From Dryococelus australis (taxonomy: Eukaryota; Arthropoda; Insecta; Phasmatodea; Phasmatidae), in the NCBI GenBank assembly GCA_029891345.1, contig CM057000.1:132978163-133042162 (forward strand): 64,000 nt of DNA, in the 5' to 3' direction. The notes under the pieces are model-generated. The model had not been told where the DNA came from. It saw nothing but the letters and a program-made list of their open reading frames with translations, and made no database searches. A program made the position numbers and the translations under genes. Below, in pieces: positions 55,797-64,000 of the stretch; the first letter of the stretch is position 1, and each line of letters begins with the position of its first letter.

Positions 55797-56217
55797 ATAG
55801 TGCATTCACGCTTTCTTCGCCCTTTTCGAATCAAACCTTCGAAAAATCTCCCCATGTATGACGTGTTTGGTTGTTTCCATGCATCACAAACTTTTTATAC
55901 TTGTCTTCATTAAAGTTACTTTTGTTTTCTGTTAAATTGAAATGTTATTAATATTTTATCTATAATTTATAATGCTTCATTTATAAATGATTTTAATAAA
56001 AACAGTGAGAAAACATGTGTGTTGGTAGCGCCTAGTAAGAAATAGTTCTTATACAAAATACTGTTACAACTGAGTGCGCACGAATCCGGTGCGTTGTCCC
56101 TTTAGTGTAATCTTCCAGACTTAGCTAAGCTTAGTTTGCACGAGGCGGAGGAATATCCTGGAAGTAGAACCTTAGCAGGGCTTCGGAAAAGGTCGAAGAT
56201 ACCGCGAATCAACTATA
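55797..56217 (+). mobile_element. Type 2 MITE, full copy
   Basis: TATAGTGCATTCACGCTTTC left end, GTTGGTAGCGCCTAGTAAGA inside, GAAGATACCGCGAATCAACT right end. Its CTAGTAAGAAATAG is the empty site for the nested insertion at 24636. Confidence 0.93.
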
Positions 56218-56220
56218 CAC

Positions 56221-56463
56221 TATAGGCTGTTCGCGGTAAAGTGAGCACTTTTGAAAGCCCTCTCATTTTGAATAATATTCTATAAATATATATTATTGTA
56301 GCCTTAGACGATAACTTCCGAGTTTGGTGGAATATACACCACACTTTATTTATTACTTACATGGCAATATATATTTAAAAAGCTGCTTAGATGATACAAA
56401 ATGGCTGAAAATAAAAAATAACTAGGGCATCAAAAGTTCTCACTTTACAGTGAACAACATATA
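56221..56463 (+). mobile_element. Type 3 MITE, full copy
   Basis: TATAGGCTGTTCGCGGTAAA left end, AATAATATTCTATAAATATA inside, CACTTTACAGTGAACAACAT right end. Separated from the type 2 copy by three bases. Confidence 0.93.
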
Positions 56464-56514
56464 CACGCCATACACTTTCAAGATGATGAAGGCTGATTCT
56501 TCTTCTTCTGCACA

Positions 56515-56915
56515 TATAGTCTATCCACGGTAAACTGAGCATTTTTGAAAGTCCTCTTGAAGATCTCCTTGTATGCACATTGTGTATTCTTCCACAATTT
56601 GTACAAATTAACATTACAGTGGGCCTCATTACTTTATTCATGCGTCGGCCAAGTGAAACTGTCGAATTATCAGAAAAGAGAATATTTTACAAATTTGATA
56701 ATGCTTCCACTTATATTCATAAAAAAAAAATCAGAAAGCAAAATAAATAATTTCTGTATTCAAAAGTGTTTATCTAACTCTTTTAATTCAGCGTAAAGGC
56801 AAGGAACTTTTTTCTCTACGCAGTCACCAAATTTACTGGTCGCGCACCGGTCAACGTTTCCATGTAATTACATGCAGTAGGGCCAGTAAGATATTTCAAA
56901 GGGTGTTTAAACAAA
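56515..56915 (+). mobile_element. Type 1 MITE, right end decayed
   Basis: TATAGTCTATCCACGGTAAA left end, CTTGAAGATCTCCTTGTATG, ACTTTATTCATGCGTCGGCC; the right TIR is degenerate. Confidence 0.85.
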
Positions 56916-56924
56916 CGCCAATAG

Positions 56925-57010
56925 TCTATTCCCATTTGAATTTAACCAAACTGCATTACAAATTGATTAGAGGAATGATACAAGCATCTCAAAGCCTTCG
57001 TTTAGTAAAC
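56925..57010 (-). repeat. Fragment of the 30.3-kb dispersed repeat
   Basis: CCATTTGAATTTAACCAAAC and CATTACAAATTGATTAG match the complement of CCAATTTGTAATGCA-type sequence. Confidence 0.5.
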
Positions 57011-57040
57011 AGTTTTTCTGACCTGAAATCCTTTCCACGT

Positions 57041-57297
57041 CGGGGCTGCGGTGGCTGAGCGGCTAGCACGCTCGCCTCCCACCAAGGCGAAAACCTGGCT
57101 CAATCCCCGGCCGGGTCACCGGATTTTCGCAAGTGGGAATCGTGCCGGACGATGCCGTTGGTCGGCGGGTCTTCTCGGGGATCTCCCGTTTCCCCCGCCT
57201 CCTCATACGGCGTCGCCCCATATTCACCTCAGTCACCCTCATCGGCTCTCAAGACCTCGCTGTTAAGAGTCACCCGAATCTCTTCAGTAGCTCATTC
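57041..57297 (+). mobile_element. tRNA-derived SINE copy 9, near full length
   Basis: Head GGGGCTGCGGTGGCTGAGCG, CTCAATCCCCGGCCGGGTCA, body GGGAATCGTGCCGGACGATG, tail CACCCGAATCTCTTCAGTAG. Confidence 0.95.
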
Positions 57298-57497
57298 TGC
57301 AAGTGCTTCAGTGGAAGTAGCGCTCGCCGAGATGCGTACAGTGAGTTCTCTTCAATTTTATGTTGGCGTCGTCTGTTTGAAAACCTGTTCAATCAGAAAT
57401 TCAAATCACACTGAATTAATTGTATAGTTGCAATTTATTACTTTCGTTGTTGTATATGTTCATAGTAGATGTTAAGTGGCATGTAGGCCTACTGCAA

Positions 57498-57573
57498 TAC
57501 CCCGCCGGGTATTGAACTCGGATCGCCTTGGTGGGAGGCGAGCGTGCTAATCGCTCAGCCACTGTGGCCCCTC
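57498..57573 (-). mobile_element. SINE head only, or tRNA-like ancestor
   Basis: Minus strand GGGGCCACAGTGGCTGAGCG, the TTCAATACCCGGCGGGG B-box region and nothing of the body. Resembles the tRNA-related 75 nt of the SINE. Anticodon stem pairing is uncertain. Confidence 0.7.
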
Positions 57574-58031
57574 ACACTTGGAGAGGAATGCCACCTGCCG
57601 GCGTATGTTGTAACTAGCTGATGGTAGTACATCAGAGTAAATGTATTTGGAATTACGGACACACTCTTTATTCTTCTTTTTCCATTACGGCCTTCTAGGG
57701 ACCACGAACCAATTTCAATGCTTCGTCCTTTGTTATTTCTTCTTCTTCCTCCGCTACTCCTTCATCTTCTCAGTATGTATCTTTTTCCTCTCCTCGGGCC
57801 ATTTCGAACCTGTTTTCTATTCCTTCCTGCCTTGGAATCCTTCCATTTTTTAAATTTTTTTTCTTAAAAATTTCTCTCTCTCTGTTGCTTCTTCTCCACT
57901 CTTTAAGATGAAGTTTATTTTCGTAGACTTCTCAGATACGCAGACTGACACGTCTAGTCTTTAAGACCAAGCATCATGATTTCAGACCCAAAATATAGGA
58001 AATCCCTTACAATCCCGGACAGTTGGCCCTA

Positions 58032-58285
58032 GGGGCCGCGGTGGTATAGTGGTCAGACCACCTGCCTCCCGCCAAGGCGAACGGGGGCTCGATTCCCGGA
58101 GGGGGCGCTCCCGGATCCTCGCACGTGGGAATCGCGCCGATCGATGCCGCTGGCCAGCGGGCCTCCTCGGGGATCTCCCGTTCAGCCGCCCCCCCCCACT
58201 CCGGCACCGCTCCATTATCTCCCCATTCCACCCTCATCGGCTCCCAATACCTCGCTGTTAAGAACCTCTCAAATCTTTCAACCAA
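58032..58285 (+). mobile_element. tRNA-derived SINE copy 10, divergent subfamily
   Basis: Head GGGGCCGCGGTGGTATAGTG with A-box TGGTATAGTGGTCAG, B-box region GGCTCGATTCCCGG, body GGGAATCGCGCCGATCGATG. GC-richer than the other copies, so younger or a separate subfamily. Confidence 0.92.
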
Positions 58286-58310
58286 CATACTTATTTCTCT
58301 TTTTTATTTC

Positions 58311-58509
58311 ATAATAATTGTAAATTAATTTATAGATAAAAATAAGTAAAAATTTCAAACTACCTAAATATAAGATATTTTATGTTAACAGAAGTATAAA
58401 ACGCTTGTGATACATGACATAACTAGGAAATAAAACACGTAAGAACATGGGGTTGTTTTCCGAGGGTTTGGTTCAAAACGTGTGAAGAAACCGTAAATTG
58501 ACTATAGTT
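58311..58509 (-). mobile_element. Type 2 MITE, half copy
   Basis: TAAAACGCTTGTGATACATG, GAGGGTTTGGTTCAAAACGT and GTAAATTGACTATAG. Its start coincides with the SINE end, so the other half is lost or displaced. Confidence 0.82.
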
Positions 58510-59585
58510 ATATTATCTTCGTATCTCTTTTTAGAGATTGCATTTTTTAATGTTTCTGTATTTTCTCAAGTTAATTAATTGGAGAATCAAGAATCAAATA
58601 TGTCATAAATCAAAAATCCAAATTAAATATGTCTTGACCTTAGGCTAGTGCGCAACAAAGATAATGATGATGTTACTAGGAACAAAGGTTTTCGCGCAAA
58701 TGCTAATTACTAAATGGAAATAGGTCACATGTAAAGTACATTTTTAGAGATGAAGGCGTAGAGCTCTGGTGATGAAATAAGTTTGAGAATTTTTGAAGTG
58801 GATGACTTGAATCTCGTAATTAAGAGAAAAATTCAAATACTGTAATACGACTACGAGGTTTATTTGTATTGCTAGTGTGTGTTAAATTCGTGAATATCTA
58901 TATCGATTCTAGTTCGTTTTTAATACGGCTTTAAATTGTCGGTGTGGCCATTTATGGTATCATGCAATTTTTTGTGATTATGGGTAAGTATTAAACTTCT
59001 TCACGTTTTTTGGAACATGATTTAACGAACTTATTTGTGTAATTGGTGACGTAATCCCACTATAATATCAAGAAGGGGTAAATTTAAATTCGTGTATAAA
59101 TTTTTGGAAATATTCGACTAAAATACAATCAAGTTGAAAAATCTTTGAATGTATAGCTAATTTTTAAAACATAAAACTTTGCGATATACACTATACTGTA
59201 CTATACCAGAAAATCTACAAAATCCCTCGAACTTAAGTGTAAGGGAAAGTGGGCTAATCACATATATCAAATACATTTTGTATAATATGATACACAAGTA
59301 AATATTTTTATTTGGAAGCTTTATATTAGATTTTTTTTTAATTCGAGCATGTGCGCTATACTACAATTGTGTGATTTATTATAGTGATATATTTTATACT
59401 AGTATGACCATTTTAAAAGCAATTAATTTCATATACCTTAAAATACACAACGTAATAAAACAATTTAATTTGATTATAATGTAATTATTACAATGTAACT
59501 TAATTTGGAAATGATACATGGCTGTGAGGGAATTTTGTTCCATGCGATGCGTGGCACAAAACGCGGTTTCATTTGTTTGATTAAA
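58510..59585. other. Unassigned AT-rich sequence
   Basis: No MITE or gene recognised; the composition would fit intron or intergenic DNA of a gene in the last 5 kb. Confidence 0.4.
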
Positions 59586-59591
59586 CATGCT

Positions 59592-59842
59592 TGAAGCTTG
59601 AAGCCTCAGAATTTGGCGGCAGATACAGACCTGCTCGTTTCATTCCGCAGGGCGAGGTGTCTACTTCCAGCGATTCGATTGCAATTCCGGGCATTGATGA
59701 TATTAAAATATTCCACACAATAATCCGTGACTCAGATTGTAGTGATTCACTAACAGTATTACAGAAGAGCATTTCATTAGGCTCGGATGTAAACGTCTTT
59801 GTCATTTGTATCCCGGAGGACGAAATTGGTTGCCACAAATGA
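59592..59842 (+). CDS. Candidate terminal exon, unidentified protein
   Basis: Open from an acceptor-like TTAAACATGCTTGAAG to TGA at 59840-59842. Encoded sequence includes SEFGGRYRPARFIPQGEVST, IPGIDDIKIFHTIIRDSD and VFVICIPEDEIGC. Base composition is distinctly less AT-rich than the flanks and codons are ordinary. ATTAAA near 59895 could serve as a poly(A) signal. The opposite strand is also open (59847-59581), so strand is not settled. I do not recognise the family. Confidence 0.35.
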
Positions 59843-59919
59843 GTCAATTATTAACTATACTGCCAAAAATAGCACGGTCTTTTATTAATGGCACATTAAA
59901 AGAATTGGAATGGTCCGAT

Positions 59920-60045
59920 TGCAGTATATTCGCACTTTCTGAATTAAACATTTGAAAAATCACCTTATGTAAGCCGTGATTAGTTGTTTAGAAAAATGTT
60001 ATGTAGGCATTATCACAAACATTCTACACTTTTTATAATTTATGT
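59920..60045 (+). mobile_element. Type 2 MITE, diverged left part
   Basis: AGTATATTCGCACTTTCTGA, AAACATTTGAAAAATCACCT and a weak TATCACAAACATTCTACACT. The only GTTCACGG-group copy in the last 5.5 kb. Confidence 0.6.
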
Positions 60046-60699
60046 GATTTTAGCTGCGATAATATAAATATGCATTTTCCCCTTAAATCTGTGAAGATAC
60101 GATAAAAATTATTATAAAATAGTAAATACGTATTTTTTATTCGTTCAACGTTTCCATAGACACTTAAATGTAGAAAGTATGTTGCAAAATATAAGTACAT
60201 TGACATTGTTTCACATGGCTTCCTTTGATAAGCGACAAAAATAAACAACAAAATGCAGGCATAAAGAAAGCAAACGCACTCCGAAAAATTAAACAGCTGT
60301 CGGTAGCATTCATTTTCGCCCGTATGTACAATGTTATTTCTATTTTTTTACGTGAGAACAACATACTGACAAACTAATGATAGTTCTGCCGCGAGCTCAG
60401 TAAAACCTTGCTGTTCTCTTTTGAAGGTAAAAACGACAGCATATTAATACGATATTAAATTCAGGCAGTCATTTCTAAAAAGCCATAACACCTGGAGGTA
60501 ATGCATTTATGAAATTAACGTAAAATTGCTTTCTCTTTTGTATCCACACTAACGGACGGTCACAGAAAAGCTTTTGTAGCATGGAAATGTGCAACATGGT
60601 ATAACCAAGAACTCATTGTAGCCAAAAATGTACATACATAGGGCCTTTTGGTAATTGCTGAATTAATTATTGAAAATACGTATAATCTGTTACAATAGA

Positions 60700-60790
60700 A
60701 CCCGATGTAGTGGTTAGTGTGCTTGCTTCAAATGTAGAGGTTCCGGGTTGTATCCCTGACACTTCAATGGGGATTTTCAAAGTCATAGTT
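60700..60790 (+). other. tRNA-like SINE head of another family
   Basis: GATGTAGTGGTTAGTGTGCT (A-box-like) and GGTTCCGGGTTGTATCCCTG (B-box-like) about 35 nt apart, followed by a body unlike the common SINE. Confidence 0.55.
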
Positions 60791-60799
60791 GGAATTGGA

Positions 60800-62258
60800 T
60801 GTGTCTGACTAGGCCTCGCGAAATGTATCCTCTACAATCCTGGCTCACCTAAGATCTCTATAGCATAAATACCTACTGTGTTTCAAGCAAACAAATTACT
60901 TTGTACAAGTCCACCTATCAACTTGTGACTTTGGCAGGAAATATTTCGAGAATGGCTGCCGCTGTTGTAATTCAACAGGATACATTCAGACGTTGCAGTT
61001 CTTTTTTCTACAAATACTTAATATGTCCTATATATTTTTCAAGCAATTTCTGGCACAGTTTACAAAGTTTTTTTGTAGTGTAATTTTGTGTAAAAGTACA
61101 AAAAAATTACAGTGTAGGAGTAAACTAATAAGAGTTTGTGTTTTTATGTTTTACTTAACTCTATAAATCTTAATTTACTCTCAATTTTCTAGTTATTAAA
61201 CATTTTACAATAATCTTTTTGTATAGATGTGGCGTGGACAATTATGATGGACAAAGTGATTTTTGTTTGGAATGATATGATACTTTCAAGTCATTATGGT
61301 AACATTATATGGCTAGAAAACACCTTTACAACAGCCGAGAAAGCCAAACAAATGGCAGAAAATGTGCCAAATTGTTGCTGGAGATGAGTGCAGGCTCTTA
61401 GGGAATTGCTTCCCACTTCGCACATATACAGAGTGCCAGGGTAATAACTACGGCATGCCAAATAAGAAACAATAACCAACATTTTTATTGTTGCCACACA
61501 TCAATGCCGTGTCCGAAAATGCCAAAGTAACGCTCATTAGAAGCATAAAATCCTGTTCAGTACAGCACTTTCCTCGCATCAATGCAGTGCTGCTGCGAAT
61601 TACGATAGCGGCGAGAAGCGGAACTTGTTCCAGGCGAGTTACCAGCGTGGTCAAAGGTAAGCTTCTTACACAATAGAAAACTTTAACATTTGACTTTGTT
61701 TCCTTTCCTCTGACGAAACCACCAATACACAATACAATATTGTTAAGTCAGAGTTCAGACAGTTGAACATCGGTTATGCGAGCTTCATAAAAATTTGTAT
61801 TTGTTATGTAAATAATCATGACATTATTGAGGAATGCATTTTAAATACCTTTTTTTAGAAATAGGCTTAAAATTTATATGAAAAGTTTATTTCAAAACTA
61901 AAACCTCATTTGTTTACTTCATTAAAATATGTCAATTCACATATTTCTTCTTCACATTATATTTGTTTGAGATTTATTTAATTTAAGATGAGCTTTGTAT
62001 AATATACCGAGATTAAAATCGCCCTGTAAAAAAAATGTCATTTTCCACATAACCTCTGTTAGATTCTCGGCAAAATGGCTGCTAGACTTTTACTTCAAAT
62101 TTCATCTTTTCGAAATCGTTAAGTCAATAGTGCTTGACTTAACCTTTGGCAGTTCCATTGTGTCAAGCTCCATAAGAAACAACACGTCGGAAAGCAAACG
62201 CAAAGTCAAATGTTAAAGTTTTCAATTGTGTAAGGACCTGTAGGAGGGAGGCTGGCAC
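60800..62258. other. AT-rich sequence with short open stretches
   Basis: Open frames at 61448-61732 (minus) and 61488-61676 (plus) overlap completely. The plus frame ends at a good donor-like CAAAGGTAAGC near 61650-61660. A coding choice cannot be made. Confidence 0.3.
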
Positions 62259-62441
62259 TTAGCAGGCAGCTCGGAATCTGTACTTGGAAGTGAATGCTTT
62301 TCCCTGCTGTGTCTGCGACTTGGCTGGTGGGCGAGGCAGTGACACAATGCGCTTGTGCTCTGCCCACAATGAATTCATTGTCTCGGTGCTCTGTTTTGCT
62401 ACACTTACATCATTTACGTGGGCTTGCAGCACGATTATGTA
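62259..62441 (-). CDS. Candidate terminal exon, unidentified
   Basis: After an acceptor-like TTTTCATA(A)nCATATTGTAG, 60 codons are open to TAA at 62259-62261. The translation includes HVNDVSVAKQSTETMNSLWA and EHKRIVSLPRPPAKSQTQQG. The region is GC-richer than its flanks. No start codon and no known domain. The opposite strand is also open (62284-62490), so this is tentative. Confidence 0.25.
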   Translation of the reverse strand, partial: YIIVLQAHVNDVSVAKQSTETMNSLWAEHKRIVSLPRPPAKSQTQQGKAFTSKYRFRAAC

Positions 62442-63158
62442 CTACAATATGTTTTTTTTTATGAAAATGTACATCGCTCATTTCATTTGAAAGAACTTGG
62501 ATATTCGTATTTGTTGTTCAAAATATACAAATACAAATCTGTGCATACTATCTTATTAGCATTTTTTTTCTGTTATGGAAGCATATATTTAGTAAAAGAA
62601 ATCCTGCAACATTGAGATTTACACCCCCTGGTTACGTAAAGGTTAGCTAGAAGAGGCAGAATGTCTTGACTTTACTTATTCTAGTAAAGACGTAATCGCT
62701 TGGTTGCCAATTATTTGATAAAGTCATGAGTAACCCAGGGAGTGGGTTCCCAGCCATCACTAGTTCGGCGTTCTCTATATGTGAGCTATTGTGGTAATAA
62801 GAAGTACCACAAAAATGACTGACTCAGAAGAATGAATAAAAATAAAAGTTAAAACGAATTCGCTGTAAAAATATTTATTTTACAAACATTTACATGTGCA
62901 ATGCATTTTTTTTAAAATTTTATTCTAATTGCAAAACTAATTATGGTTTCTAGTCAATGTCTACCCTTTATTTTTCTCGTAATGAAACTAACATTTTGTT
63001 TAAATCAATGACTATGTGCATTGCATGTATATAATTTATGGGGCGATAATTGACAGTTAAATATTTAGCACAATGTTTTAACTGTTAAGGTGTTTTATAT
63101 TAAAAGTGTTGATAATATTTTATAGTTACAAGTTTCGTACCTCATCATGGAAATATAC

Positions 63159-63296
63159 CTTGATATTTGAACATCTTCTCTTGTACCTACATATGCGCCG
63201 TAAATCATGGGATAGGCTGTACACAAAACATCTTGATATGAATTGAGGATGTCTTCATCCATGAAAATACGCCTTCTGCTGGCAGTAGCCGACGTA
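63159..63296 (-). CDS. Candidate internal exon, unidentified protein
   Basis: Bounded by acceptor-like TTTGAGGTCATTTTAG and donor AAG/GTATAT on the minus strand. Length is 138 nt, phase 2 at both ends, 45 full codons with no stop. Sequence includes TSATASRRRIFMDEDI and ILNSYQDVLCTAYPMIYGAY followed by VGTREDVQIS. Amino-acid usage looks coding (balanced, acidic and aromatic residues) and the flanks are much more AT-rich. It may share a minus-strand gene with 62259-62441, although the phases do not join directly, so another exon would be needed. The family is not recognised. Confidence 0.4.
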
Positions 63297-64000
63297 CTAA
63301 AATGACCTCAAACAGACTATTCAAACTATGAAGAAAAGGGCCACACTGTTCGTAAAAAAAAGTGATAAATTTCTATTTTAAATGTAGAACCGGAGCACGA
63401 GTGCATAGTTCGAATTACTGTGGTAAGTGTATTAATTCGTATATTATTTATGATGCTTGAATGCCAATAGTATCAGAGTATGTCTAACTTCTGCAGTTAT
63501 AATAATACGGAGCCAATAAGGCTAGACACCTCTCTGCGGAGGCACAGCCACATTTAATAAAAAAAATGGTAGTGGTTCCGCAATGCTCAGTATGAATATA
63601 CTGGAAGAGACATGCAATTTGTACAAACTGCCCAATGAAATATGGACGTATCCGTGGGCTCGTACGTATGCATATGCTTGAGTGTATAACATAGCTGTAT
63701 ATAGAATATCCACTAAACAATTATAAATGCTAACGGGAGTGACTTTGTGCCCTGAGTGCAAGCATGGAAAACTAAAGTAATCAAAGTCTCATTACATGGA
63801 CAGGTTTCTTACAACAGAGTGAACGTATATAATATTCGGCTCTTCCTGCAGTTAAGTATAATCTAACAGTCCAGAGTTGTACATAATTCTAGTTCGTGGT
63901 ACAAAATTAATAGAGTTATCAAATACCCAACATCTGTAATTATGATTAATAATTCAGGAATGATCTCTAATTTGAGAACGTACACTATTCATTTAATAAA
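63297..64000. other. Unassigned sequence
   Basis: Short open frames only. Could be the intron upstream of the candidate exon on the minus strand. Confidence 0.35.

Noticed and set aside
57498-57573. Functional tRNA gene
   Set aside because: Sequence matches the SINE head, stems pair imperfectly and no termination T-run is evident; treated as a SINE-related fragment.
8807-58285. Repeated short proteins with CRWSAGFLGDLPFPPP or VGRRVFSGISRF-like sequence
   Set aside because: All come from the tRNA-derived SINE body in different frames and orientations; not genes.
1-64000. CRISPR array, operon or prokaryotic origin
   Set aside because: The direct repeats are eukaryotic tandem or dispersed transposon repeats; composition, SINEs and TIR elements show an insect nuclear genome.

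Overview
Nuclear, repeat-dominated insect DNA. The organism is most likely a stick insect (Phasmatodea). The short peptides encoded by the tRNA-derived SINE here resemble ones I remember from predicted proteins of Dryococelus australis; that is a memory-based suggestion and was not checked. There is no operon-like structure, no rRNA, no convincing functional tRNA and no CRISPR array. No complete protein-coding gene is visible. Almost everything that can be named is a transposable element, its remnant, or a simple or tandem repeat.

Layout. 0-5.4 kb: a 134-bp tandem repeat, a (GA)n tract, an inverted duplication of a coding-like segment of possible viral origin, and a near-perfect hairpin joined to an (AT)n run. 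5.8-8.5 kb: a decayed Tc1-type transposase on the minus strand, then a 1.45-kb foldback element that is one long imperfect inverted repeat. 8.8-36 kb and 37.4-58.5 kb: a dense field of short terminal-inverted-repeat (TIR) elements. The main group ends in GGCTGTTCACGGTAAAGTGA-like termini and has three internal types, called type 1 (about 420 bp), type 2 (about 410 bp) and type 3 (about 240 bp); about 35 full or partial copies are listed. Mixed among them are about 12 SINE copies, a TTAA-flanked piggyBac-like element, a hAT-like element with an 8-bp target duplication, CACTGAGAAAA-ended elements, several hairpin elements and two more transposase relics. 58.5-64 kb: AT-rich, nearly free of these elements, with a few exon-like open stretches that could belong to a real but unidentified gene.

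How the parts relate. Paralogous repeats inside the window serve as empty sites. At three places a type 1 element sits inside another repeat, and comparison with the uninterrupted copy shows duplication of the dinucleotide TA. SINEs sit inside or against type 3 copies. GC-rich, apparently single-copy segments of 250-500 bp are often bounded directly by these elements. No transposase that could move the GTTCACGG group is present here.
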